Assembly: GCF_963455295.1 (NCBI RefSeq)
Contig: NZ_OY734020.1
Span: 992,001-1,056,000 of the forward strand
DNA from: Candidatus Thiodiazotropha sp. CDECU1
GTDB taxonomy: Bacteria > Pseudomonadota > Gammaproteobacteria > Chromatiales > Chromatiaceae
Reading direction: 5' to 3'
DNA: 64,000 nucleotides
The position numbers were made by a program, and so were the translations under genes. Shown here in pieces: positions 17,543 to 26,773 of this stretch. The notes below the pieces were generated by a model. That model saw only the letters and a program-made list of their open reading frames with translations, had not been told where the DNA came from and made no database searches. The first letter of the stretch is position 1. Every line of letters starts with the position of its first letter.

Positions 17543-19153
17543 GTGAGTAGCCTCTGTCACATGTCATTCTCCCATCGCGTCATCAAACATTGTTATACGA
17601 TGCAGGGTTCCGCCCGCTACACGGGTTTGAAAGGGGCTGTCTATAATCTGCTGGAAAATCCACGCGCGCCGATCCGTCCCTATTTCGATATCTTCATGAT
17701 CCTGCTCGTGCTGACCACGGTGTGGATGCTGATCTATGAAGTGAAAAATGACTTGGGGTTGTTTGGCGATCTGTTCGAGATGATCGCCGTTGGCATATTC
17801 ATCATCGAGTATCTGTTGCGTTTCTGGATCTTCAATGACAGCCACAAGGTGATACTCGAGCGTTATGAGCGGGCCGAGTTTATCAATGAACCCTTCCGCC
17901 TCTGGCCGGCACTATGGCATGCAGTAACGGGTAAACTGCGATACGTCATCCAACCGCTGGCGATTATCGATCTGCTGGCGATTATTCCAAGCTACCGGCC
18001 GTTGCGCTTCCTGCGTATCTTTTTGCTGTTTCGTCTCTTCAAGCTGTTCCGCTACACCCGCAGTATCAGTGAATTCGTCAAGGTGCTATCCGAGAAGCGG
18101 ATAGAATTGGTGACCCTGTTCATCTTCATGGCATTCATCACCTTTACCGCCGCCACAGCGATATTCTTCTTTGAGGCCGATCAGCAGGATGCCGAGATAA
18201 CCGGTTTCTTTGACAGTGTATATTGGGCGCTGGTGACCATGTCTACGGTGGGATATGGCGACATAACACCCCATACCACCGAGGGTCGGGTTATCACTCT
18301 GGTACTGATCATTGCCGGCTTGGGCGTGATCTCATTTTTTACCTCGATCATCGTTTCCGCCTTCGGTGAGAAGATCGATGAAATTCGCGCCCATCGGATC
18401 TATTCCGAGGTGGAGCGCAAACGCATCGACACCCTGGTGTGCGGCTTTGGACGGGTAGGTCAGGTGGTCGCAGAGCGTATGGCTGCGGACAAACGTCCAT
18501 TTATCGTGATAGATCCCCTGGAAGAGAATGTGCGCATCGCCAAGCAGCGAGGCCATCTGGCGGTGGTCGGGGATGGTGAGGATACCGAGCTGCTATCGAG
18601 TCTGGGTATCGAAAAGCGTATCCGGCGACTGCTGTGTCTCACAGGGGATGACGTGATCAACGTCTATATCACCCTTTCCGCAAAACAGTTGAATCCGCAT
18701 ATCGAGATTATCTCCCGCGCCAATCATCGGGAGAATGTTTCCAAGCTCGATCGTGCAGGGGCCGACTACTGCGTCGCTCCCAATGAGGTGTTCGGTCTGA
18801 TGGCTGCCCAGTATGCCGGGCAACCGGTCGCTTTCGAGGCCATTTACGGACTCTTGACCGGACAATCCCAAGAGGGGATTGAGGCGGTGCGCATCAAGCA
18901 TGAAAGTGTGTTGGTTGGGCGGCGTATGGATAGCATCGATTTCAAGCAGCGTAAACTGACACCCTTTGGCGTGATACGCGAAGAGAGTGCCGAAACGGCT
19001 GAAGAGCATGCCCGCTATAATCTGCAAGGGCGCTGCTTCTTCTTTAATCCGAAACACAATTTCACCCTCTACAAGGATGATCTGTTAGTCCTGCTGGGAC
19101 ATGAATACAGCGTGGTTCACTTCCGTGATTGTCTCGAAAGGGGAACCCTCTGA
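17543..19153 (+). CDS. Voltage-gated-type K+ channel with RCK (TrkA-N) domain
   Basis: A protein of up to 536 residues. Six membrane segments are visible; the S4-like segment RPLRFLRIFLLFRLFKLFR carries regularly spaced arginines, and the selectivity filter TMSTVGYGDI follows near residue 235. The C-terminal cytosolic half is an RCK domain (VCGFGRVGQVVAERMA, then GDGEDTELLSSLG) with a TrkA-C-like end. It should conduct K+ under control of a bound nucleotide or ion. The start is uncertain: GTG at 17543, ATG at 17561, or most likely by homology style ATG at 17600 (MQGSARYTG). It overlaps the next RCK gene by one base. Confidence 0.88.
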   Translation: MSSLCHMSFSHRVIKHCYTMQGSARYTGLKGAVYNLLENPRAPIRPYFDIFMILLVLTTVWMLIYEVKNDLGLFGDLFEMIAVGIFIIEYLLRFWIFNDSHKVILERYERAEFINEPFRLWPALWHAVTGKLRYVIQPLAIIDLLAIIPSYRPLRFLRIFLLFRLFKLFRYTRSISEFVKVLSEKRIELVTLFIFMAFITFTAATAIFFFEADQQDAEITGFFDSVYWALVTMSTVGYGDITPHTTEGRVITLVLIIAGLGVISFFTSIIVSAFGEKIDEIRAHRIYSEVERKRIDTLVCGFGRVGQVVAERMAADKRPFIVIDPLEENVRIAKQRGHLAVVGDGEDTELLSSLGIEKRIRRLLCLTGDDVINVYITLSAKQLNPHIEIISRANHRENVSKLDRAGADYCVAPNEVFGLMAAQYAGQPVAFEAIYGLLTGQSQEGIEAVRIKHESVLVGRRMDSIDFKQRKLTPFGVIREESAETAEEHARYNLQGRCFFFNPKHNFTLYKDDLLVLLGHEYSVVHFRDCLERGTL

Positions 19154-19881
19154 TGAGCCGGCTCGATACCTTGATATTCGGTTGCAGCGCACTGGGACAT
19201 GAGGTCGCGATGCAATTGGCGGAGCGTGGTATTCAGGCCTATCTCTACAGCAACGATATGGATGAGGTGGGCGCGCTGCTGGCCAAGGGAGCGCAGGCAG
19301 CCGTGGTCGATTTCAAGGATGATGACAAGCTGCGAGAAATCGGCATCGGCAGATGGGTGAAGACGATTTTCTGTCTCTTTTCCGAAGAACCGAACAATCT
19401 CTTTCTGACCCTATCCGCCAGGGCCCTGGATGCCGATCTCAAGATTGTCTGCGTGTGTGAATCAGCTGCGTCCGGGGAGCGCTTAAAGGCGGCGGGAGCG
19501 ACAAAAGTAATCGATCCCTACGAGATCAGTGGTCACCGGGTGCATGAGCGTATTGCCAGACCCTATCTGGTGGAGATGCTGGAAAGCTCGCTGTTTGGCA
19601 AACATATCGATATCGCCGAGATAGAGATGCCCGAAGGCTCCAGCTTATCCGGTGTAGTGTTGAATGATCTGCAACTGGAAAAACAGTTCAATCTGATCAT
19701 CACCGGTGTGGTTGACCTGGAGTTGGGGAATCAGCTGATCTTCTCCAACAGTGGCGTATCCCACCGCTTGCATGCAGGGGATATATTGGTCGTGATCGGG
19801 CCGGACCGGGAGATTTCCCGTCTCAAGCAGGCCGTTGCTGACAATTTATTGGAACCACCACCAGAATCCCGTGATCTATAG
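19153..19881 (+). CDS. Stand-alone RCK (TrkA-N/TrkA-C) protein
   Basis: A 243-residue cytosolic protein with a Rossmann RCK fold (LIFGCSALGHEVAMQLAERG, about residues 6-25) and a TrkA-C domain near the end (IEMPEGSSLSGVVLNDL, RLHAGDILVVIGPD). The ATG overlaps the channel stop codon (TGATG), so the two are made together, probably as partners in one gating ring. The nucleotide-binding loop reads GCSALG instead of the usual GxGxxG, so ligand binding may be altered. Confidence 0.85.
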   Translation: MSRLDTLIFGCSALGHEVAMQLAERGIQAYLYSNDMDEVGALLAKGAQAAVVDFKDDDKLREIGIGRWVKTIFCLFSEEPNNLFLTLSARALDADLKIVCVCESAASGERLKAAGATKVIDPYEISGHRVHERIARPYLVEMLESSLFGKHIDIAEIEMPEGSSLSGVVLNDLQLEKQFNLIITGVVDLELGNQLIFSNSGVSHRLHAGDILVVIGPDREISRLKQAVADNLLEPPPESRDL

Positions 19882-19917
19882 AGTCGATCAGGGCTCGCCG
19901 ACAGATTCCGCCCGATC

Positions 19918-20274
19918 CTAAGCGGGGGCGCTTTGCAGAATAGCCGACATGGGGTCTGCTGCGGCATTGCCGGCTTGGACCTTTGCTGCCGCTTCGGGGG
20001 TTGTCGCTATCTGCTGTACAATGTTTTCGAGTAGTGAGCGGGCCTCTTCGGGTGTCTCCAGGTTGGACGCCGAGGCCTGGATGCGATTGTTCTCTAAATC
20101 GTAGAGTCGACGTGCCTGATCCACATCAACTGTCGTGCTGCTTGCTTCTGAGGCCTGAGTTTGCTGGGTCGTGGCTTGTGCCGATGCCTCTGCTGTTTTC
20201 TGGCTGGTGTGGGACCGCCCCGACTGATCTGTCGATGTATTGATGGGTTTGTCACTGTTGACGGGGCTGATCAT
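19918..20274 (-). CDS. Hypothetical protein, Ser/Thr/Gln-rich N-terminus
   Basis: A 118-residue soluble protein. The ATG at 20274 has AGGAG seven bases upstream, which decides the start. Residues 1-50 are low-complexity (Ser, Thr, Gln, Ala), probably disordered; residues 51-118 are helical (DVDQARRLYDLENNRIQA, TPEEARSLLENIVQQIA) and end in DPMSAILQSAPA. The helical half resembles small flagellar or secretion-associated proteins in character, but I cannot assign a family. It diverges from a DUF3108 gene. Confidence 0.7.
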   Translation of the reverse strand: MISPVNSDKPINTSTDQSGRSHTSQKTAEASAQATTQQTQASEASSTTVDVDQARRLYDLENNRIQASASNLETPEEARSLLENIVQQIATTPEAAAKVQAGNAAADPMSAILQSAPA

Positions 20275-20408
20275 AGTGCTAACTCCTCTAGAGACAAAAA
20301 TTTGACGCATTCAGCTGCAATTCAGTGTTTAAAAGGGATAATGCTAGAAACGTGCCAATAAACTATTGCGGAGTATAGCCAAATGGATATAGCTCAGGAG
20401 ATTTTCAA

Positions 20409-21323
20409 ATGATTGTGCGAATTCAAGCCCTATTCCTGGTCATGGGGCTGATGCTCGCTGGATCTTCAGTGGCAGCGAAGGCGCCTGTGCTCGGCGAACA
20501 CCTGGAATACACGCTGAAATTCAGGGGTGTGATTACCGGCTTCGTAGAGCTGGATATCGCTAAAATGACCATGGTTGTGGAGCAGACAATGGGGCGTGTT
20601 GATGATCATCCAGCCTTTGTCACAAGCCTGCAGCTTACCACTGAGCCCTATCGTAAGGCGGAGATGCTCTATCCCGTGAGGTTGCACTATCGCAGTTGGC
20701 TGGATGCGCGCAAACTGAATCCCCTGGTGGCAGTTAAATCCCTTAAAACTAGGGAGCACAAAGAGGCGCTGCTGTGGTTCGATCATAACCAAGGAGAGGC
20801 CTATCATTACCAGCCTGGCGAGCTGGACAGCGAACAGACTGGCAAGCCTCCGCAAAGTCTGCAGCAGACCACTCAGCTACCCGATGAGCAATGGGAGAAA
20901 CTGTTACAGACCCATCGTATCGCCTTTGGTGACACAGAGGCATTGGACTATATCAGTTTTCTCCACCGACTCCGCAGCATGCCGCTGAAGAGCGGTGAAC
21001 AGATCGATTTCTCCACCTTCAATGGGAAGGAGATCAATACCTATCGGGTCAAGGTGAATCAGGAACGGTTGGTACGCGCCGGGTGGAATCGCCCTGCGTT
21101 TAAAGTCAGATTGTGGGAGCTTGATCCCGAGAGTGGCAAAGGGACTGACAAGGCTGAGTTCTGGTTGAGTGATGACGAGGAACGCCTGTTACTGCGCTTC
21201 TACGCGGAACGCACCTTTGGCGCCATGGAGGGGATTCTTGAGACGGGTCGGCCCCTTGGCAGTGAAGACGCCGGTTTTTCAGAAGCGACTCAGTCCTCCC
21301 TTGAACGCTATCTTGGCTTTTAG
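20409..21323 (+). CDS. DUF3108-family periplasmic protein
   Basis: A 304-residue protein with a signal peptide (RIQALFLVMGLMLAGSSVAA, cleavage near residue 23) and a beta-rich mature part beginning GEHLEYTLKFRGVITGFVEL, typical of DUF3108 proteins. The family is periplasmic or outer-membrane-associated with no agreed function. The C-terminal KAEFWLSDDEERLLLRF also fits the family. The ATG at 20409 is preceded by AGGAG. Confidence 0.75.
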   Translation: MIVRIQALFLVMGLMLAGSSVAAKAPVLGEHLEYTLKFRGVITGFVELDIAKMTMVVEQTMGRVDDHPAFVTSLQLTTEPYRKAEMLYPVRLHYRSWLDARKLNPLVAVKSLKTREHKEALLWFDHNQGEAYHYQPGELDSEQTGKPPQSLQQTTQLPDEQWEKLLQTHRIAFGDTEALDYISFLHRLRSMPLKSGEQIDFSTFNGKEINTYRVKVNQERLVRAGWNRPAFKVRLWELDPESGKGTDKAEFWLSDDEERLLLRFYAERTFGAMEGILETGRPLGSEDAGFSEATQSSLERYLGF

Positions 21324-21364
21324 TCTCTAACTCCCTTCCGATAAGGTGATTTACCCTGATTCGA

Positions 21365-22153
21365 TTATTCGTCCGAGAGCTTGAATTTTGCCTTGCCCTG
21401 GCTCGGCTCCGGTTTGGGTTCAACCACATCCAAGTGGTCGATATTTGGGATAGGTGCAGGTTCAACAGGGGTTTGACAATCCTCCAGGCTGCCCTGGTTG
21501 GCCGGTGACATACTCAAGGCCGCGGTGTCGATCGCAGGTGCTTCAGGGGGTGCCTCTTCAATCAAAGTCACCCCAGGCTTATCCAATTCCAGCGCGGATG
21601 TATCGATCTCGAGGGGTTCCGGCTCAGCGGTTTCATCGATTGTGATGCCCGGTTTGTCCATATCCAGCGAGCTGATATCGGGGATCTCCGCAGCCTCCAC
21701 TTCGGGTGTGCAATCGCTCAAATCAAAGCCTTGTGCTGATGATAACTCGTAGTCCGGTACCGCAATGGGTGTCATGTCTGAATCGGTTTCTGTGGCGGGT
21801 TCCATGGGCCCCTCCGCGAAGGTCAACTCGCTACTGCCTGAGCCGGCATCGGTGGCTACAACCCTTGGTTCTTCCTCCGGACGGGGTGGTTGAGCTGGTT
21901 TTGGTGCAGGAGGAGGGGTACCGGCAGGCACGATATCCACCAATCCACCGGCATCGCGGAAGGTGACGCGAAATTTAATCGCCCGATCCATATCGATGCC
22001 CTTTTTGATCGGGATCGGCTTGCCGCTGAAGAGTCGATCAAGCTTATCGCCCTGTAGTTTGAAAACAGCGCCGATTTTGCGCTTAACTTCTGCCGGATCA
22101 TGATCCTTGATAATGGTGCCGGAAAAATAGACATCATAGGTTTCAGCGGTCAT
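21365..22153 (-). CDS. Acidic Pro-rich protein with DKPG repeats, unknown
   Basis: A 262-residue protein. Residues 1-75 form a compact domain (YDVYFSGTIIKDHDPAEVKRK, then GKPIPIKKGIDMDRAIKFR). A proline hinge follows, then about 170 acidic residues with imperfect repeats: ISSLDMDKPGITI, TSALELDKPGVTL and TAALSMSPAN, and a second pair SDCTPEVEAAEIPDI / EDCQTPVEPAPIPNI, each with one cysteine. There is no signal peptide. The start overlaps the stop of the upstream sterol-desaturase-family gene by four bases (ATGA), so translation is coupled. The function is unknown; a scaffold or adaptor role is possible. Confidence 0.75.
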   Translation of the reverse strand: MTAETYDVYFSGTIIKDHDPAEVKRKIGAVFKLQGDKLDRLFSGKPIPIKKGIDMDRAIKFRVTFRDAGGLVDIVPAGTPPPAPKPAQPPRPEEEPRVVATDAGSGSSELTFAEGPMEPATETDSDMTPIAVPDYELSSAQGFDLSDCTPEVEAAEIPDISSLDMDKPGITIDETAEPEPLEIDTSALELDKPGVTLIEEAPPEAPAIDTAALSMSPANQGSLEDCQTPVEPAPIPNIDHLDVVEPKPEPSQGKAKFKLSDE

Positions 22154-23022
22154 GGCTGCTTATCTCCTGGGTTCCTGTCACTCTTCCAAGAACGCTTATT
22201 AATACTGTAGACATCTTTGTCCTGAAGAAAAGGAATCATCAGCATTCCCGTGAGCCGGGTCGTAATTTGGGGGTCTCTGAAGGAGCTGAGGCCGATATCC
22301 ATCCCTTGCTGCCCAAGCCGGGGTTGCTGGCAATAGGTGCCCATCATCCTGTCCCAAAGGGAGAGATTGAAACCAAAGTTGCTGTTCGTCTCGTTCGGTT
22401 CTACCGAGTGGTGTACTCGATGCATATCCGGTGTCACGATAATCCAGCGTAATACCCTGTCGAGGTGGGATGGCAGTCTGATATTGGCATGGTTGAACAT
22501 TGCCATGCCGTTCAGCAATACCTCGAATATTACCACCGCCACCACGGGTGGGCCCAATGCGGCTATGGTCGCGATCTTGATCAACATTGAGAGGATGATC
22601 TCGATCGGGTGAAAACGGGCGCCGGTGGTAAGGTCATAATCCGGGTCGGCATGGTGCACCCGGTGGAGACGCCACAACATGGGAATTGCATGCACCATTA
22701 CATGTTGCAGATAGATCACCATATCCATGACCAGAACCGCGATAAAGGCGCTTAACCAGAAGGGTAGTGCGATGGCGTTCAAGACCCCCCAGCCGGCATG
22801 GGTGGTGAATGCCGCCATCCCCACAGCCGCCGCCGGAAAGAGTAAACGCAACACCAGTGAGTTCAATATCACAATACCGATATTCCCCAACCAGCGTTTA
22901 GTACGGGGGTAGCGCAGTTCGCGGCAAGGCGAGGCTATCTCCCACAGGGCCATGATGGCGAATACTGCGAAAAAAGCCGTTAGTCGAATCGACAGCTCAT
23001 GCTCGAGGATAAAATCAGACAT
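22150..23022 (-). CDS. Sterol desaturase / fatty-acid hydroxylase superfamily protein
   Basis: A 290-residue membrane protein with about five hydrophobic segments and the three-part histidine signature of di-iron membrane hydroxylases: HVMVH, HRVHHADPDYD and, after NHANI, MHRVHHSVEPNETNSNFG. Members hydroxylate or desaturate lipids, sterols or alkylglycerols with O2. The substrate is not predictable; bacterial members often act on lipids. It is the first gene of a two-gene operon with the DKPG-repeat protein. Confidence 0.85.
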   Translation of the reverse strand: MSDFILEHELSIRLTAFFAVFAIMALWEIASPCRELRYPRTKRWLGNIGIVILNSLVLRLLFPAAAVGMAAFTTHAGWGVLNAIALPFWLSAFIAVLVMDMVIYLQHVMVHAIPMLWRLHRVHHADPDYDLTTGARFHPIEIILSMLIKIATIAALGPPVVAVVIFEVLLNGMAMFNHANIRLPSHLDRVLRWIIVTPDMHRVHHSVEPNETNSNFGFNLSLWDRMMGTYCQQPRLGQQGMDIGLSSFRDPQITTRLTGMLMIPFLQDKDVYSINKRSWKSDRNPGDKQP

Positions 23023-23217
23023 ATATCTTGCTTGTGGCCAGGGTGGTATTGGAATATTCCAAGTTTAACCGAAAAGATTGCAGTAATACTGGTTAGCTTA
23101 GTTGTCTAAAATTGTAGATTCTGCCCTAAATGGGTATGGCGGTGTCTATAATTATGTATATATCATGGTAAAAAATAATTCCCAGTCCCAATAATCTCCT
23201 ACAACAGTAAACTATCT

Positions 23218-23784
23218 ATGTTTGAGAAAGACCCACGAACATTCTCGCCCGAGTACAAGAATCTGTCGCCAGAGCAGAAGGCGATGGTCAAGCTTGAAAT
23301 CACCTTGACCAACTTCTTCAAGTCCTTCGACAAGAGCATGTCCCGCTGGGAGCGGATGATCTATCCCATGCTGGTGGTTGTCGGGGTGCTCGGCCTCTCC
23401 GGTTTCTACCTTATCTACAATGTCACAAACGACATGCATACCCTGACACAACAAGTAGACCCGCGCATGGAGGAGCACCTGCAGTCGATGTCGCAGAACA
23501 TGGGCCAGTTGGCGCAGAATATCAATACCATGACGGGTCATATCACCGTCCTGGTGGAGAAGATCGACAGTATGGAGCAACATATCGCCACAATGGACGG
23601 CAACATTGGTGCATTAGCCGTCGATGTGGGCAGCATGCAGCAGAATCTGGGGCTGATGACGGTGAATGTCGCGGATATGAATCAGGCCATGCGTACCATA
23701 ACCGTAAACACAGGATTCATGAGTCGCGACATCAACCAAATGGGCCGTCCAATGGACTTCATGAACTCTTTCACCCCCTGGTAG
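23218..23784 (+). CDS. Single-TM Met-rich coiled-coil protein with NSFTPW tail (copy 1)
   Basis: A 188-residue protein with an N-terminal cytoplasmic part (1-45), one membrane segment at about 48-68 (IYPMLVVVGVLGLSGFYLIYN), then a long heptad region rich in Met, Asn and Gln (SMSQNMGQLAQNINTMTGHI and similar units of about 11 residues) and a C-terminal motif MGRPMDFMNSFTPW. It is a paralogue of the product at 39819-40340, which shares the layout and the RPM-x-F-x-NSF-x-PW end. I do not recognise a named family. The coiled coil should project into the periplasm. It stands alone, convergent with nadA. Confidence 0.8.
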   Translation: MFEKDPRTFSPEYKNLSPEQKAMVKLEITLTNFFKSFDKSMSRWERMIYPMLVVVGVLGLSGFYLIYNVTNDMHTLTQQVDPRMEEHLQSMSQNMGQLAQNINTMTGHITVLVEKIDSMEQHIATMDGNIGALAVDVGSMQQNLGLMTVNVADMNQAMRTITVNTGFMSRDINQMGRPMDFMNSFTPW

Positions 23785-23824
23785 GTGTGCATCAGTAGCC
23801 ACTTCCCGCTGGTCTGGCACAGAT

Positions 23825-24889
23825 TCAAGCGTTGCCTTTATCCTTCATTCCAACGCCCTGTTGAGCGGCGAAGTCGAGCATGCGCTGGATCGGAATCACC
23901 GCCCGCGCCCTGACCGCCTCATCGATATGGATCTCATTCTCACCTGAGTCGAGGACCTGCTCCAGGTTCTGCAGGGAGTTCATGCCCATCCACGGACAGT
24001 GGGCACAACTGACGCAAGTTGCCCCCTCGCCGGCGGTGGGGGCCTCGATGAGCACCTTATCCGGTGCCATCTGCTGCATTTTATAGAATATACCGCCGTC
24101 GGTGGCGACGATAAACTCCCTGTTCTCCATCTCCGAAACGGCCTTGATCAAGGCGGTGGTGGAACCGATGACATCGGCCTGCTGAATGACGTTTTCGGGT
24201 GATTCCGGATGCACCAATACCGCTGCATCCGGGTGCAGGCGGCGGATTCGCTCCAAGGCCACCGCCTTGAACTCTTCATGCACCACGCATGAACCTGGCC
24301 ACATCAGCATCTCCACTCCCGTCAGCCGCTGCACGTAGCTGCCCAGATGGCGGTCCGGTCCCCAGAGTATCTTCTTGCCCTGTTCGGCCAGGTGTTGAAC
24401 GATGGGTAAGGCGATGCCAGAGGTGACCACCCAGTCAGAACGGGCCTTCACTTCAGCACTGGTATTGGCATAGACCACCACGGTATGGTCGGGATGGGCA
24501 TCGCAGAAGGCAGTGAATTGATCGGCCGGGCAACCCTCGTCCAGGGAGCAGGTGGCCCCAAGATCCGGCATGATGACCCGCTTTTCAGGATTCAGGATTT
24601 TTGAAGTTTCGCCCATGAATCTCACGCCGCAGACAACCAGGGTTTGTGCGGATTGAGCGGCACCGAAACGCGCCATCTCCAGAGAATCAGCCACGCAACC
24701 GCCACTCTCTTCCGCCAGGGCCTGCAATTCCGCATCGGTGTAATAGTGGGCCACGAGCACCGCATTTTGCTGTTCCAGCTTGCGCCTGATCCTGGCCTTG
24801 ATGGCCTGCTTTTCCTGATCGCTGAGTGAGGGCCATTGGGGGTGCTCAGGAACGACGATCTTGGGAAGCTTGAGTGATTCGGGTTTCAT
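23825..24889 (-). CDS. nadA: Quinolinate synthase A
   Basis: NadA, 354 residues, condenses iminoaspartate with dihydroxyacetone phosphate to quinolinate, the precursor of NAD. The three cluster-ligand cysteines are visible in [20 protein letters not shown] and the C-terminal [14 protein letters not shown], and [16 protein letters not shown] and VHPESPENV are family motifs. It lies 15 bases after an NrtR-type regulator gene, so the pair is probably one operon under NAD-status control. Confidence 0.96.
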   Translation of the reverse strand: MKPESLKLPKIVVPEHPQWPSLSDQEKQAIKARIRRKLEQQNAVLVAHYYTDAELQALAEESGGCVADSLEMARFGAAQSAQTLVVCGVRFMGETSKILNPEKRVIMPDLGATCSLDEGCPADQFTAFCDAHPDHTVVVYANTSAEVKARSDWVVTSGIALPIVQHLAEQGKKILWGPDRHLGSYVQRLTGVEMLMWPGSCVVHEEFKAVALERIRRLHPDAAVLVHPESPENVIQQADVIGSTTALIKAVSEMENREFIVATDGGIFYKMQQMAPDKVLIEAPTAGEGATCVSCAHCPWMGMNSLQNLEQVLDSGENEIHIDEAVRARAVIPIQRMLDFAAQQGVGMKDKGNA

Positions 24890-24904
24890 GGGATTCTGAT
24901 TTCT

Positions 24905-25600
24905 CTATTTTATGATTTCGACCTGGGACGGATTGACGACCTGGTAGGTTTTAGCCGGCCGATGATTTCCCAGGCGGGAGTACTCGCCTGTCTCCTTTAT
25001 GATATTACGGGCAAGTATCCCCTTGCGGAAGTTGCGTTTGTCCAGGTTTTCATCGAGGAGTATCTCATACACGGATTGCAACTGACTGAGGGTGAAATAC
25101 TCCGGCAGCATTTGAAAAGCGATTGTGGAGTAGCCCAACTTTGACAATAAGCGGGTACGTGCCAATTGGATAATCTTTGCATGATCAAATGCGAGCTGTG
25201 GCAACTCGTTCATTGAGAACCAGTCTGCAAGCGCCGCATCGCTGGCGGCCTTAGGGGAGAGGTTGTCGGATTGGCTCAGGGCAAAATAGGTGACGCTGAT
25301 TACCCGTTCCCGAGGGTCCCGTTGCGGATCACCGAAGGTGTAGAGTTGTTCCAGATAGACGCCCTCGATCCCTGTCTCTTCGTATAGTTCCCGTTTTGCA
25401 CAGGTCTCAAGGTCTTCATCAATTTCCAGAAATCCACCCGGTAACGCCCACATCCCTTGACAGGGGGGGGTGCCGCGTTGGATCAGCAGTACAGATAGGG
25501 TGCGTTGGCGGATGGTGAATAGCACCACATCGGTGGTTACTGCCGGGTGTGGGTAGGCATAACAGTGTTGTCGGGTTTGTGGCATATCGCTATTGGGCAT
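24905..25600 (-). CDS. nrtR: NrtR-type Nudix transcriptional regulator
   Basis: A 231-residue protein with an N-terminal Nudix domain and a C-terminal winged helix (QMLPEYFTLSQLQSVYEILL, then LDKRNFRKGILARNII), the layout of NrtR, which represses NAD-biosynthesis genes and senses ADP-ribose-type metabolites. The Nudix box is complete (G-x5-E-x7-REL-x-EE-x-GI, about residues 55-77), so hydrolysis may be retained, whereas many NrtR proteins have lost it. Directly upstream of nadA, which supports the assignment. No clear operator was found by eye. Confidence 0.85.
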   Translation of the reverse strand: MPNSDMPQTRQHCYAYPHPAVTTDVVLFTIRQRTLSVLLIQRGTPPCQGMWALPGGFLEIDEDLETCAKRELYEETGIEGVYLEQLYTFGDPQRDPRERVISVTYFALSQSDNLSPKAASDAALADWFSMNELPQLAFDHAKIIQLARTRLLSKLGYSTIAFQMLPEYFTLSQLQSVYEILLDENLDKRNFRKGILARNIIKETGEYSRLGNHRPAKTYQVVNPSQVEIIK

Positions 25601-25894
25601 AGATCCTGGATTGGATCAGGCAGATCAGTAAATGATCAATTCAGGCTTAGTGTACCAACTACACATTAGGTTGACCAGCGCTTTCCCCCCTACTCGTATC
25701 CGGTATTTATTGGTATGTGCAAGCAGTAAGTCAGCTATGCGGTCTGGTGTGGGTCAGTCTGATATCCAACCCATCCAGATACCTGAAGTGAAGAGATCTA
25801 CTAACCTATCTCAGGTTACGGGGGGACTAAAGATAGCTATGCAAATGCCGTTAACAACTGAGTGGAAAGCTCTATTTTTTATCAGCAATAGCAC
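25601..25894. other. Intergenic region between nrtR and HDOD gene
   Basis: No gene is evident in these 294 bases. The nrtR-proximal part contains TGATC/GATCA half-sites near 25623-25640 that could be part of a regulator site, but spacing is not persuasive. Confidence 0.3.
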
Positions 25895-26761
25895 ATGCAC
25901 CAATCCAATCAGGCAAAGTACAGGGTACAGAAGCTGCAGTATTTGCCGCCGCTATCAGCGACGGCCACCCGTCTGCTCGCCATGTTGGGCGATGACAGTT
26001 TTTCATTGGAAGATCTGGCCCTTGTCATAAATCAGGATCCGGGACTCACGGCAAGGATTCTTGGACTGGCAAATTCAGCCTATTTTGCGCAGCAGAATCC
26101 TATTCTCAGCATCGAAGATGCGATTATTCGTGTCCTGGGACTGAATTTGGTGAAGAGCCTGTCGTTCAGTATTGCGGTTACTGGTGCGTTCGAGTCAAGC
26201 GGATGTCGTAGCTTCGATTTGCAAGAGTATTGGAATCATTCGCTCTCTATTGCCATGCTGTCACGGCAGATCAGCCTTGCCGTCAGCAGCGAAAGAAAAC
26301 CGGACGCGGAAGCTGCTTACCTGGCAGGGCTGCTGTTCGATATTGGTGTGCTGATCTTGGTGCATGAGTTTCCCGAGGAATATGCCAGGGTGCTGTTGCA
26401 GTCGAAACAGCAACCTGACAGGAGCCGGCTGGAGCTTGAAACAGAGATCATCGGGATAGACCATCGTCAGGCAGGGATGTGGCTTGGCCATCGTTGGCAT
26501 CTGCCTGAAGTAGTAGTGAATATCATTGCTCAGTCAGTAGATGGGAAGGATGATGCGGACTCTCTTTGTGAAACCCTGTTGGTGGGCGGTGTTGCGGAGT
26601 GGGTGAAAACACCACTGCCAACCGAACTGAAGCTGACACAACCACTACCTGGTATGGAACAGAATTGTGGTCTGTCTGAAGAGCAGTTGGAAACTATCAA
26701 GGCCGGTTTTATCCACAAGGAAGAGGAGATTCGTGTGCTTGCCAAGCTGTTGGCCAAATAA
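25895..26761 (+). CDS. HDOD-domain signalling protein
   Basis: A 288-residue protein consisting mainly of one HDOD domain: LPPLSATATRLLAML, LVINQDPGLTARILGLANSA and VLGLNLVKSLSFSIA, then the degenerate HD part (AAYLAGLLFDIGVLIL, IGIDHRQAGMWLG). HDOD proteins are non-catalytic relatives of HD-GYP domains in signalling. It is 12 bases upstream of a GAF-GGDEF gene, so it probably works with that diguanylate cyclase. Confidence 0.9.
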   Translation: MHQSNQAKYRVQKLQYLPPLSATATRLLAMLGDDSFSLEDLALVINQDPGLTARILGLANSAYFAQQNPILSIEDAIIRVLGLNLVKSLSFSIAVTGAFESSGCRSFDLQEYWNHSLSIAMLSRQISLAVSSERKPDAEAAYLAGLLFDIGVLILVHEFPEEYARVLLQSKQQPDRSRLELETEIIGIDHRQAGMWLGHRWHLPEVVVNIIAQSVDGKDDADSLCETLLVGGVAEWVKTPLPTELKLTQPLPGMEQNCGLSEEQLETIKAGFIHKEEEIRVLAKLLAK

Positions 26762-26773
26762 TCGAGGTTTCTA

